A DNA stretch of 12,132 bases from an uncultured Mycoplasmatota bacterium (GCA_900553045.1 USBW01000008.1:1-12132), one strand, 5' to 3'; counted from the stretch's first letter, positions 1 to 7,264 are shown. Notes: a model not told the origin generated them from the letters alone. Numbers and translations: made by a program.

Positions 1-410
1 AAAGCTAATTCTACATCATCTTTAGAATATACAATAACATCATAATTAACATCGACTATTTTTTTGTATCCTAAGCAATTAAACAATTTTTCTGCTTCTT
101 CTAGATCATCACAATTAACATTTATTTTTTCCTCAGATATCACATGATTATTTAAATACTTTTTATTTTTATAAGTTATTTTTTTAAAGACCTTTTCACT
201 ACTATCACTATTAACTTTTAGATATCTTAGAAGCACACAACTGGATAATATATCTATAAAATTATTCTCTTCCAAAGAAGCATATGACTGTGACAAGTAT
301 TTATCTTCTACTCTGCTTACTCTTAATTTACTAAATCCATTCTGCACCAAAATATTTACTATTTTTTCAAACCCATCTTCAACCCTTACTGTTATTTCAA
401 TCTGTTTCAT
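1..410 (-). CDS. CYTH-like domain protein (class IV adenylate cyclase / triphosphate tunnel family), C-terminus outside window
   Basis: The frame is open from the ATG at 410 to the window edge, giving 136 codons of a gene that continues to the left. A ribosome site (GGGAGGAAG) lies 4-5 nt before the ATG. The product begins MKQIEITVRV, has a YLK..KKITYKNK strand pair and an SEEKINVN strand, and then LEEAEKLFNCLGYKKIVDVN. This strand order resembles the CYTH fold: an EXEXK-like first strand, a K-T-Y-K strand, an E-rich strand, then a helix ending in LGF. Family members bind triphosphates with a metal in a beta-tunnel. The first motif here is E-I-T-V-R rather than EXEXK, so activity is uncertain. 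The gene is 19 nt behind the Nudix gene and is probably co-transcribed with it. Family assignment is by pattern only; specific substrate unknown. Confidence 0.62.
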   Translation of the reverse strand, partial: MKQIEITVRVEDGFEKIVNILVQNGFSKLRVSRVEDKYLSQSYASLEENNFIDILSSCVLLRYLKVNSDSSEKVFKKITYKNKKYLNNHVISEEKINVNCDDLEEAEKLFNCLGYKKIVDVNYDVIVYSKDDVELA

Positions 411-429
411 TAACTTCCTCCCACTAGCA

Positions 430-951
430 TTAAATCTTTTCTAGCCCAGACTTATATAAAGCAAAAAGCATAAGCATTTCTTTAGTAATACCAAAAGCAT
501 CAAAATATATTTCTACATTTCTTCTTAACTCATCTTCTACTGTATCTAAGGGGATATATCTTAATTCAAAATTACCATCTTTTTCATGTTCACTGTAGGA
601 AGTATTATCAAGATTAGGCTTTTCATCTGTTTTTATCTCATAATAGTATATTTCGGTTTTTCTATTTTTACCTTTTTCAGGCCAATCTTTATAATAACCC
701 ATGGTACAAGCAAAAGGCTCTATGTCGATGGTTGCTAAATCTATACCTGTTTCTTCTAACATTTCTCGCTTTACTGTTTGTACCAAAGACTCGTCATCTT
801 CAACATGACCTCCAGGAAACTGATAATTATGATGCGAATAAGCTAACAAAATTTCATTATTAGAATTAATTAGTAAAATCTTAACTCTTTTTACAATTTC
901 TGTAATATCAGTTTCGGATAAATTATTTTGATTTATTATAATTTTTTGCAT
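430..951 (-). CDS. Nudix hydrolase
   Basis: The 173-aa product carries a complete Nudix box at residues 48-70: G48-x5-E54-x7-R62-E63-M-L-E66-E67-T-G69-I70, with no missing catalytic residue. The box is preceded by the usual strand and FPGG turn (residues 45-48). Nudix enzymes use divalent metal to hydrolyse a nucleoside diphosphate linked to another group, giving a nucleotide and a phosphate-containing product. The specific substrate cannot be read from the sequence. The start is supported by an AAAGGTG ribosome site a few nucleotides upstream. The gene lies 31 nt downstream of the HipA-like gene and 19 nt upstream of the CYTH-like gene, all on the minus strand with no terminator between them, so the three probably form one transcript. 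Confidence 0.93.
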   Translation of the reverse strand: MQKIIINQNNLSETDITEIVKRVKILLINSNNEILLAYSHHNYQFPGGHVEDDESLVQTVKREMLEETGIDLATIDIEPFACTMGYYKDWPEKGKNRKTEIYYYEIKTDEKPNLDNTSYSEHEKDGNFELRYIPLDTVEDELRRNVEIYFDAFGITKEMLMLFALYKSGLEKI

Positions 952-982
952 ATTTCACACCTTTTTCAATCATAGTTTATTA

Positions 983-2152
983 TTAATCTTGCTCGTTAAA
1001 CTTTTTTAATTTATTTATTCTGCTAAGTAATAAAGTACATATTTTGTTAATTCTTCTATCTGTAATTTTAGTAACATCTTGATATTGGTGCAACAATTCA
1101 TCAAACTCTTCTACTACACCATCTAATTTAGATAAATCAAACCTCTTAATATTTCTTATTTTAGGAATGATCGTCTCAAAACTATCTACGTTATAAAAGA
1201 ACCTACCCTTACCATTTATAATTAGCTCTTCATCAGTGTAATCTAGTATATTTAAAGATTGCCCATTATCAAATATCGGAGCTAAATCTACCCACTTTAA
1301 AGTATTGACGTCTCTTATTATTCCAAAATTATTCAAATGACGATCTTCATTTAATAGCAAATAATCAAGAATAAACATATTTTCTAATTTTTCCCGAACA
1401 TTACTAAGACCTTCGGCTTCTAAAATACTAATATATTCTTCATAAGCATTTTCTTTTGCTACTTGATCACTTAATATTTGATAAGCAGGTATCAACTCTT
1501 TATTAACATCAATAAAACATTCACACTTAGAAACAACTTTATCATTAACAATCTCTAAAGTGTATGTTACATGATCAAAGCCAAGTCTATCGCATATCAT
1601 ACTAGCTAATACTTCATTAAATGGTTGCATTACTTCATTTTTATAAGCTCCTTTTAATAAGTATCTTTTATTATTTTCAAGTTTCCAAGTTTTCTTTAAT
1701 CTACCATCAGTAGTATTATTAGGAGATATTAAACTAATCTTTGTACTACTATTAAGTTCAGTACCAAATGTCGCATTAGTAAACTCTGAATCTTCAAAAT
1801 CATGTTCAAAGAAATTTATATCTTTATGTTCTATATTAGAAGTAGTTGGCTTTACCCAGTATTGATCAGATAATGATAGACCAAAGGCCTTATCTAATAA
1901 TTCATTTGGTGAAGTAACATTTAGTTTAACAAGTAACAAATCTAAATCATCTCTCCAAGAAGGAATTCCTCTTCCCTTAAACCAATCAGTAAGTATTGGA
2001 GTAATGTTTTTACCCTTAGAATAACTATTAAATATAATCAATGGTGCATAATCAATATTTTTAACCTCATATATGTCAGTGAATACTTTTAATATTTCAT
2101 TATATTCAGCGACCAATACTTCTTTATTTTTGTTCATTAAAGTACATTTCAT
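983..2152 (-). CDS. HipA-like kinase-fold protein, not paired with a HipB
   Basis: The 389-aa product has the C-terminal signatures of HipA-type kinases: a nucleotide-binding lysine candidate in YLLKG (K167), an acidic helix residue in FNEVLA (E180), the catalytic loop NEDRHLNNFG (268-277, D270 as base, N275 as metal ligand) and a DFG-equivalent DNG (295-297). The N-terminal third holds a motif around DWFKGRGIPSWR (56-67) and GLSLSDQYWVKP (91-102). I recognise this from HipA-like proteins often found in phage and mobile regions of Firmicutes, rather than from classical HipA. Classical HipA phosphorylates glutamyl-tRNA synthetase and is neutralised by HipB. No small DNA-binding partner lies on either side, and the target here is unknown. 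The ATG has a GGAGATGA ribosome site and an extended -10 promoter 25 nt upstream. It is first in a likely operon with Nudix and CYTH genes. Confidence 0.82.
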   Translation of the reverse strand: MKCTLMNKNKEVLVAEYNEILKVFTDIYEVKNIDYAPLIIFNSYSKGKNITPILTDWFKGRGIPSWRDDLDLLLVKLNVTSPNELLDKAFGLSLSDQYWVKPTTSNIEHKDINFFEHDFEDSEFTNATFGTELNSSTKISLISPNNTTDGRLKKTWKLENNKRYLLKGAYKNEVMQPFNEVLASMICDRLGFDHVTYTLEIVNDKVVSKCECFIDVNKELIPAYQILSDQVAKENAYEEYISILEAEGLSNVREKLENMFILDYLLLNEDRHLNNFGIIRDVNTLKWVDLAPIFDNGQSLNILDYTDEELIINGKGRFFYNVDSFETIIPKIRNIKRFDLSKLDGVVEEFDELLHQYQDVTKITDRRINKICTLLLSRINKLKKFNEQD

Positions 2153-2176
2153 AGATAATCATCTCCATTTGTATTT

Positions 2177-2187
2177 ATTATACCATA
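2177..2187 (-). promoter_or_regulatory. Extended -10 promoter of the HipA-Nudix-CYTH unit
   Basis: On the minus strand the sequence reads TATGGTATAAT: a consensus -10 (TATAAT, 2182-2177) with the Gram-positive TRTGn extension. No convincing -35 box is present at 17 nt. It lies 25 nt before the ATG at 2152 and downstream of the rbfA terminator, so the accessory genes have their own start. Confidence 0.75.
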
Positions 2188-2220
2188 CTCTTTTAAATTC
2201 TCTTAAAATTAGTTATAAAG

Positions 2221-2250
2221 CAAAAAAAGAAAGACCCCTTAGTCTTCCTT
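2221..2250 (-). terminator. Terminator of the rimP-rbfA operon, overlapping the rbfA stop codon
   Basis: The minus strand forms a 9-bp stem, AAGGAAGAC (2250-2242) with GTCTTTCTT (2235-2227), with one G-U pair and a 6-nt loop, followed by a T run. The 5' arm encodes the last three codons of rbfA, and the TAA stop occupies half of the loop. Confidence 0.85.
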
Positions 2251-2583
2251 TTTCTCCAGTTCCTCAAACTTTTTATCCATTTTTTCACCATATTCAATAG
2301 ACTCATCGTAATGAAAAGAAATCTGAGGCATCTTTCTAATATCTACTCTTTTAGCAAGTTCTAGCTCAATAAAGTTAGCTGCTTTATTTAAAGCTTCGAT
2401 CGTCTCTTCTTTATACTCTCTTTTTAAACAAGTAAAATATACTTTGGCATAAGATAAATCATTAGTGACATCACAGTCAGTAATTGTAACAAACTTAATA
2501 TTAGGATCTTTGATCTCTGTCATTAAAATATAACTTATTTCTTTAACAAAGTTAGATCCGATCCTTTTTGTTTTAACGCTCAT
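2239..2583 (-). CDS. rbfA: Ribosome-binding factor A (RbfA)
   Basis: The 114-aa product has the usual family length and the RbfA KH-like pattern: an R-I-x-x-x-x-x-K-E-I-S-Y-I-L helix (7-20), then IKDPNI, a VTITDCDV strand, DLSYAKVYF (42-50), and a second helix ending in ELAKRVDIRKMPQISF. RbfA binds the 30S subunit during late 16S rRNA maturation and is needed for growth in the cold. The start overlaps the infB stop in an ATGA arrangement (4 nt), so translation is probably coupled; a GAGG motif lies in the end of infB. It is the last gene of the operon. In Bacillus truB and ribC commonly follow, but here transcription appears to end at once in a terminator that contains the stop codon. Confidence 0.95.
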   Translation of the reverse strand: MSVKTKRIGSNFVKEISYILMTEIKDPNIKFVTITDCDVTNDLSYAKVYFTCLKREYKEETIEALNKAANFIELELAKRVDIRKMPQISFHYDESIEYGEKMDKKFEELEKKED

Positions 2584-4685
2584 CTTTTAACCTCTTCAAT
2601 CTGATATGCCTCGATGATATCATTTTCTTTTAAATCATTATAAGAGTCTAAAGTAAGACCACATTCAATTCCTTTTTTAACTTCAGTCGCTTTATCTTTA
2701 CCACGTTGGATAGAGGCGATCTTGCCATCAAAGATTACGATGCCATCTCTTATGACACGAGCCTTACTACCAATTTTTATAGTACCATCTTCTACATAGC
2801 AACCAGCGATAGTTCCCACTTTGGAAAATTTGAAAATCTGGCGAATAACAGCACTTCCTAAAACTTTTTCTTCATAGATAGGATCAAGCATACCAATAAT
2901 TGCTTGCTCAATATCTTCTAAAATTTGATAAATAACACTGTAAAGGCGAATGTCGACCTGATACTCTTTAGCAAGTTCTACGATATTGTTACTTGGACGA
3001 ACATTAAAACCAATAATAATCGCTTTAGAAGCATTAGCTAAAGTAATATCACTTTCCGTAATGGCACCAACACCACTTCTTATTACTTCGACCTTAACTC
3101 CTTCTTTATCGATCTTTAAAAGTGAAGCCTTGATAGCTTCTTCACTACCTTTAACATCTGTTTTTAAAACGACTTTTAAACGTTTTGTACCTTCTTGAAC
3201 TTTACTGAATAAATCATCTAAAGTCATTCCATTGCGGTTAGAATTTGCTTCCTTTTTACGTAATGAACGTTCAGTAGCTACTTTTTTTGCTTCTTTTTCT
3301 GTCTCAAAAGCCATAAAACGATCACCTGCTACTGGTAAGTCCGTAAGGCCTGTAACTTCCACAGGACAAGAAAGACTAGCAGTAGTAATATCTTCTCCTA
3401 AATCGTTTTTTAAAGTTCTAACTTTACCAAAGACATCACCTACTACAATAGGATCACCTAAACGCAAAGTACCATTTTGAATTAATAGACTAACTACACA
3501 ACCAGTGTTCTTATTCATACGCGCTTCAATAACTGATCCTGTTGCATAACGATTAGGATTACCTTTTAAATCATTCATATCAGCTAGTAATAAAATATTA
3601 TCTAAAAGTTCTTTAATACCTTCTTTAGTCTTAGCAGATAGTTTATTAATTAAAGTATCGCCACCCCACTCTTCAGGAGTAAGACCATACTCAACTAACT
3701 CTTGCAAAACACGATCAGGGTTAGCATTTGGTAAATCCATCTTATTAATAGCTATAATAATTGGTACACCTGCTGCTTTAGCATGATCGATCGCTTCGAC
3801 TGTCTGTGGTTTAATTCCATCATCAGCTGCTACTACAATAACGACAATATCCGTAACTGAGGCTCCACGAGCACGCATCTGAGTAAATGCTTCATGACCT
3901 GGCGTATCAATAAAAGTAATATAACGACCATCAACTTTTACCTGATAAGCACCAATATGTTGTGTAATCCCTCCAGCTTCTTTTAAAACAACATGGGTAT
4001 CTCTTATTGCATCAAGTAAAGATGTCTTACCATGGTCAACATGACCCATGATCGTTACCACAGGAGGACGTGGCACTAAATCTTTTTCATCATCAATAAT
4101 TTCAAACTCCTCAAAATTACTAATGTCTCTTGACTCTTCCTTCTTTAATTCTTTTTTATAATCTAACACTAATAGTTCAACCGTATCATAATCAAGACTT
4201 TGATTTAAATTAGTAATGATCCCTAACTCTAAAAGTTTCTTCAAAAGATCAGTTGGTCCAACTTTTAAAGCTTCAGCAAGATCCTTAACAGTCATGCCCT
4301 CTTTATAGAAAATAACATTACTATCATCTTCTTTTAAAGTGTTAGCTTGTAACTTTTCTTTATGTTTATATAAAGCTTTTTTCTCTTTTAAATATTTTTG
4401 ATTATCAGTCTTATTACTAACTTGTTTTTTCTTGATCTTAACTGTTGCAGGTTCTTCTTTAGTATTAACTCCCAGATCAAGTTCTAATTCATCATCATCA
4501 ACGTAAGAGTTAAGATCTTCTAACTCCTCTTCTTTAGATGAATCTTCTTCATTATCCAGTAAAATAATCGCTTCATCATCTAAATAATCATTTTCATTAG
4601 AAACATTAATTCCTAATTTTTTACATAGTTCCAAAACTTCTTCAACACTTTTGGAAACATCTTGAGCGTACTCTTTTACGTTCAT
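2580..4685 (-). CDS. infB: Translation initiation factor IF-2
   Basis: The 701-aa product is a short IF-2 of the kind found in low-GC Gram-positives. It has an N-terminal IF2_N-type module (1-45), an acidic/basic linker (about 46-120), and a second IF2_N module starting at MTVKDLAEAL (131-178). The GTPase domain follows, with GHVDHGKT (214-221), DTPGH (250-254), NKMD (304-307) and SAK (340-342). Domains II, III and IV (initiator-tRNA binding) fill the C-terminal half. IF-2 delivers fMet-tRNA to the 30S P site and promotes subunit joining. The AGAGGTG ribosome site lies 6-7 nt before the ATG. ylxR ends 15 nt upstream, and the TGA stop overlaps the rbfA start. The L7Ae-like ylxQ gene that often precedes infB is missing. 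Confidence 0.98.
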   Translation of the reverse strand: MNVKEYAQDVSKSVEEVLELCKKLGINVSNENDYLDDEAIILLDNEEDSSKEEELEDLNSYVDDDELELDLGVNTKEEPATVKIKKKQVSNKTDNQKYLKEKKALYKHKEKLQANTLKEDDSNVIFYKEGMTVKDLAEALKVGPTDLLKKLLELGIITNLNQSLDYDTVELLVLDYKKELKKEESRDISNFEEFEIIDDEKDLVPRPPVVTIMGHVDHGKTSLLDAIRDTHVVLKEAGGITQHIGAYQVKVDGRYITFIDTPGHEAFTQMRARGASVTDIVVIVVAADDGIKPQTVEAIDHAKAAGVPIIIAINKMDLPNANPDRVLQELVEYGLTPEEWGGDTLINKLSAKTKEGIKELLDNILLLADMNDLKGNPNRYATGSVIEARMNKNTGCVVSLLIQNGTLRLGDPIVVGDVFGKVRTLKNDLGEDITTASLSCPVEVTGLTDLPVAGDRFMAFETEKEAKKVATERSLRKKEANSNRNGMTLDDLFSKVQEGTKRLKVVLKTDVKGSEEAIKASLLKIDKEGVKVEVIRSGVGAITESDITLANASKAIIIGFNVRPSNNIVELAKEYQVDIRLYSVIYQILEDIEQAIIGMLDPIYEEKVLGSAVIRQIFKFSKVGTIAGCYVEDGTIKIGSKARVIRDGIVIFDGKIASIQRGKDKATEVKKGIECGLTLDSYNDLKENDIIEAYQIEEVKR

Positions 4686-4700
4686 ATTTTCACCTCTTTC

Positions 4701-4958
4701 TTAAACTATAAGCTTATCTAACTCATCATACACCTCTATATCAACATCAGTATCTAAATAACGACTAAGTAAATTATTTTTACGAGCCTTCATAAATACT
4801 TCTTTATCCTTTTTTAAGTATACTCCCTTACCATTCTTTTTAGAAGTCAAATCGACCTCAACTGTTCCTAAAGGAGTTCTGACAACGCGCACTAATTCAT
4901 ATTTTGGCAACTTTTCCTTAGTTACAACACAAGTACGCATCGGAATTTTCTTTGGCAT
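4701..4958 (-). CDS. ylxR: YlxR family RNA-binding protein (RnpM)
   Basis: The 85-aa product has the family signature: PMRTCVVTKEKLPKYELVRVVR near the N-terminus (split as PMRTCVV and KYELVRVV), G-x-V-x-V-D-L, and the GKGVYLKKD turn. YlxR proteins are small nucleic-acid-binding proteins encoded between nusA and infB. In Bacillus subtilis the protein is described as a modulator of RNase P and renamed RnpM. I chose the ATG at 4958, one nucleotide after the nusA stop. The in-frame GTG at 4967 would add three residues, but it lies only 3 nt from the AAAGG ribosome motif, whereas the ATG fits better when that motif is aligned with the full anti-SD. Position and length are typical; translation is likely coupled to nusA. 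Confidence 0.93.
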   Translation of the reverse strand: MPKKIPMRTCVVTKEKLPKYELVRVVRTPLGTVEVDLTSKKNGKGVYLKKDKEVFMKARKNNLLSRYLDTDVDIEVYDELDKLIV

Positions 4959-4959
4959 T

Positions 4960-6030
4960 TTAATCACTTACCTTTACATTAATACCCATTTCTTGAGCTT
5001 GTTCACTTGTTTTAACATCGATCTTATAACGAGTAAGACGTGATGCTAAACGAACATTTTGCCCTTTTCTACCAAGAGCTAAAGAGAAATCTTCTCCGTC
5101 GCAAATAGCTAAAGCTTCTTGCTTTTTAGGATCTAAAATATAAACTTGAACATTTTTAGCAGGACTTAAAGCGTTTTTGATATACTCTTCTTTATCTTCT
5201 TCATAACGAACAATATCTACTTTTTCACCGTTTAATTCTTTTAAAATATTAGCAATGCGACTTCCTTTCTCGCCAATACAACAACCGACAGGATCAATGT
5301 TAGCATAATTAGAACCCACAGCTATTTTGCTTCTTACTCCACAGTCTCTTGCTACGCCATACACAACGACACTACCATCGTTAATTTCAGGTATCTCGAG
5401 TTCAAAAAGACGTTTTACAAAATTATAATGACTTCTTGATAATAAAATAATTGTTCCTTTTTTAGTAAAATCGACTTTAGTAACATAAGCTTTAATTGAT
5501 GATCCCATCTTGATCTTCTCATCACCGATCAACTCATCTTTAGGTAAGATACCATTAGTTCTACCTAAATCAATATAGTAAGTTTTTTCATCTTCCAAAG
5601 CAACAATACCAGTTACTAACTCACCTTCTTTACTTTGGAACTCTTCAACAATACTAGCGCGCTCAGCTTCTCTAATCTTTTGAATAACAACTTGTTTAGC
5701 AGTAGAAGCAGCAACTCTTCCAAAAGAAGCAGGTGTCACTTCTGTATCAATAGTATCACCAATTTCTTTTAGTTTATCAATTTTTCTAGCATCCTCTAAA
5801 GAAATCTCAACTTCAGGATCTGTTACTTCCTCAACTACTGTCAAATAAGAATAAACTTTAGTATCCCCAGTTTCACGATTAATTAAAACTTTAGCATTAG
5901 TCTTAGAATTAAAATTCTTCTTATAAGCTGATAATAAGGCCTGCTCTAAAGCTTCAAAGATAATGTCCCTTGAAATATGCTTTTCGCTTTCTAATACAGA
6001 AACTGCATTAATAAGTTCTTTTCCATTCAT
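4960..6030 (-). CDS. nusA: Transcription termination/antitermination factor NusA
   Basis: The 356-aa product has the full Gram-positive NusA layout. An N-terminal RNA-polymerase-binding domain (about 1-125) starts MNGKELINAV. It is followed by an S1 domain (about 136-201, GELVTGIV to IILLSRSH), KH1 with GEKGSR (253-258), and KH2 with GRKGQN (320-325). The acidic C-terminal repeats of E. coli NusA are absent, as usual in Bacillota. NusA binds RNA polymerase, increases pausing and stimulates intrinsic termination. I start it at 6030 because this ATG has an AAGGAGGT ribosome site and begins the conserved N-terminus; an upstream in-frame start at 6063 would only overlap rimP. It begins 1 nt after the rimP stop, with its ribosome site inside the last rimP codons. 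Confidence 0.97.
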   Translation of the reverse strand: MNGKELINAVSVLESEKHISRDIIFEALEQALLSAYKKNFNSKTNAKVLINRETGDTKVYSYLTVVEEVTDPEVEISLEDARKIDKLKEIGDTIDTEVTPASFGRVAASTAKQVVIQKIREAERASIVEEFQSKEGELVTGIVALEDEKTYYIDLGRTNGILPKDELIGDEKIKMGSSIKAYVTKVDFTKKGTIILLSRSHYNFVKRLFELEIPEINDGSVVVYGVARDCGVRSKIAVGSNYANIDPVGCCIGEKGSRIANILKELNGEKVDIVRYEEDKEEYIKNALSPAKNVQVYILDPKKQEALAICDGEDFSLALGRKGQNVRLASRLTRYKIDVKTSEQAQEMGINVKVSD

Positions 6031-6031
6031 T

Positions 6032-6268
6032 TTAATTACCTCCTTTTTCTTTTGATGAAACATCTAAAACATAAGATTCTTTAATAAAATCATGCTCATC
6101 TAACAAAGGTGAGATGACATTAGTAGCTTTAACTACTGTATCGAGATCAACAATTTTATCATTACTATCTACAACTATTTCTAAACGTTTATCTTTATAA
6201 GTGATCGTATCAACAAATAACCCCATTTTTTCTAATTCTGCATCTAAAACTTTTTTAATATTATCCAC
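6032..6268 (-). CDS. rimP: Short ribosome maturation factor RimP, N-terminal domain only
   Basis: The product (78 aa from the GTG at 6268) matches the RimP N-terminal domain: a helix (NIKKVLDAELEKMGL), the strand pair VDTITYKDKRLEIVVDS, VDLDTVVKATNVISPLLDE, and finally SYVLDVSSKEKGGN. It ends just after the VSS segment where normal RimP (about 150 aa) continues into its SH3-like C-terminal domain. That domain is missing, and nusA begins 1 nt later, so there is no room for it. RimP assists 30S maturation around S12. The GTG start has a GGGAGG site at 8 nt spacing; longer in-frame starts (6313) lie beyond the ribosome site. As first gene of the operon it is directly behind the promoter and leader hairpin. 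Identity rests on domain pattern plus the invariant rimP-nusA order. Confidence 0.85.
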   Translation of the reverse strand: MDNIKKVLDAELEKMGLFVDTITYKDKRLEIVVDSNDKIVDLDTVVKATNVISPLLDEHDFIKESYVLDVSSKEKGGN

Positions 6269-6290
6269 ACAAAAGACCTCCCTTATGAAT

Positions 6291-6315
6291 AAAAGAAAGT
6301 GGGACATCCCCACTT
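6291..6315 (-). promoter_or_regulatory. Leader stem-loop of the rimP-nusA operon (possible attenuator)
   Basis: The minus strand forms a perfect 7-bp stem AAGTGGG (6315-6309) / CCCACTT (6303-6297) with a 5-nt loop, followed by TCTTTTATTC. It begins within a few nucleotides of the predicted transcription start and ends 22 nt before the ribosome site region. It could be a weak NusA-responsive terminator or a 5'-stabilising hairpin. Confidence 0.55.
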
Positions 6316-6324
6316 CACATAAAC

Positions 6325-6352
6325 ATTATAACACAGAAACTATAAAAAACAA
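6325..6352 (-). promoter_or_regulatory. Promoter of the rimP-nusA-ylxR-infB-rbfA operon
   Basis: The minus strand carries TATAAT (6330-6325) with a TGTGT extension directly upstream, and a weak -35 (TTGTTT, 6352-6347) at 16 nt. Predicted start is near 6318, about 50 nt before the rimP GTG. Confidence 0.75.
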
Positions 6353-6518
6353 AATGAATTTTTCTAACTTTTTAGGATTATTAACTCAAGAGTATCACAA
6401 ATTAAATTTAAAAGTATAGATTTAAAGCACTTTAATATTTTCTTGAAATATTGGATCTAGTTAACACACTAATAACAGCAACTGCGCTAAAACAATATTC
6501 TTCTTTTACACTATCCCA
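6353..6518. other. Intergenic spacer between divergent promoters
   Basis: This AT-rich stretch separates the rimP promoter (minus) from the CPBP promoter (plus). I see no credible gene. The only structure is a 7-bp inverted repeat AATATTT (6434-6440) / AAATATT (6446-6452) with a 5-nt loop and no T run, of no clear role. Confidence 0.5.
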
Positions 6519-6547
6519 TTTACAGAAAATGAATTTAAGTTTATAAT
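6519..6547 (+). promoter_or_regulatory. Promoter of the CPBP protease / phosphoesterase unit
   Basis: TTTACA (6519-6524) and TATAAT (6542-6547) are separated by exactly 17 nt, 27 nt before the ATG at 6574. A second overlapping TATAAT follows at 6548-6553. This is the only promoter in the window with a near-consensus -35. Confidence 0.75.
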
Positions 6548-6573
6548 TATAATAGTTTAATCGGAGGTAAAAA

Positions 6574-7254
6574 ATGTTAGAAAAATCAGGTAATATAATC
6601 AAGAGTGTTATTATTTTTGTTTTGTATATAGTCTTTGAATATTTAGTAATTTTATTATTAAAAAGTCTTGGCTTAGATATAACTAATCTAGATAATACTT
6701 GGCAAACAATTGTTAGAATAGTGATTAATTTAATGCTCGTAGCTATTTTCTTTTTTATTTATCGTAAATCTTTAATTGGTGATGCTAAGGATTTTAAAGA
6801 AAACTGGAAAAGTTATCTAAAATTAGGTTTAAAATATTGGTTGATCGGTCTTGTAATTATGATTTTATCCAATAGTATTATTGGCAGTTTCTTACCTACT
6901 CCAACTAATGAAGTCATGGTTCAAGATAGTATCATAAGTAACCCAGTTTTATCTTTTGTAAGTTCGGTATTAGTAGCACCATTTATCGAAGAACTTATTT
7001 TTAGAAAGAGCATTTATGACTGTTTCAAAGATAGTTATCAGTATATTTATATTATTGTCTCTGGTCTTTTGTTCGGCTATGTTCACTTGATCGCTGGCGG
7101 TAATGCTGAGTTAATTTATTTGATACCATATGGAGCAATGGGAATAATTTTTGCTTATTTGTATGCTAAGACTAAGAATATCTTTGTTCCAATCTTTTTC
7201 CATATGTTACATAATTTTATTTCCGTCATGATTTATTTTCTAACTTTATTATAA
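6574..7254 (+). CDS. CPBP family intramembrane glutamic endopeptidase
   Basis: The 226-aa product is a multi-pass membrane protein (segments near 8-31, 45-63, 84-105, 125-140, 155-175, 180-198, 203-225). It has all three conserved motifs of the CPBP/Abi (Rce1-like) family: E139-E140-x-x-x-R144, F167-x-x-x-H171 and H210-x-x-x-N214. These residues form the intramembrane active site, so it is probably active. Family roles range from CAAX-type processing to bacteriocin self-immunity; nothing nearby points to a bacteriocin. The ATG has a CGGAGG site at 7 nt and a strong promoter. The next gene starts 10 nt after its stop, and the stop overlaps that gene's ribosome site (TAAGGAG), so the two are co-transcribed. 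Substrate is unknown. Confidence 0.92.
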   Translation: MLEKSGNIIKSVIIFVLYIVFEYLVILLLKSLGLDITNLDNTWQTIVRIVINLMLVAIFFFIYRKSLIGDAKDFKENWKSYLKLGLKYWLIGLVIMILSNSIIGSFLPTPTNEVMVQDSIISNPVLSFVSSVLVAPFIEELIFRKSIYDCFKDSYQYIYIIVSGLLFGYVHLIAGGNAELIYLIPYGAMGIIFAYLYAKTKNIFVPIFFHMLHNFISVMIYFLTLL

Positions 7255-7264
7255 GGAGTAGTCT

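Noticed and set aside
2073..2300. 75-codon plus-strand frame
   Set aside because: It crosses the HipA-like promoter, the rbfA terminator and two gene ends on the other strand; low-complexity product and no ribosome site.
2580..2582. Use of UGA as tryptophan (code 4), given the Mollicutes-like content
   Set aside because: infB ends in TGA exactly at the rbfA start, while the tryptophan codons checked are TGG; reading through would give a long overlap with rbfA.
2986..3480. Two plus-strand frames inside infB
   Set aside because: Antisense to a highly conserved essential gene, with no start signals and no recognisable protein features.
6201..6419. 72-codon plus-strand frame across the rimP start and promoter
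   Set aside because: It overlaps the rimP promoter, leader hairpin and ribosome site on the other strand and has no ribosome site of its own.
6434..6452. Inverted repeat AATATTT/AAATATT as a terminator or operator
   Set aside because: The stem is all A-T, has no T run and lies between divergent promoters with no transcript to end; a chance occurrence is likely in such AT-rich DNA.
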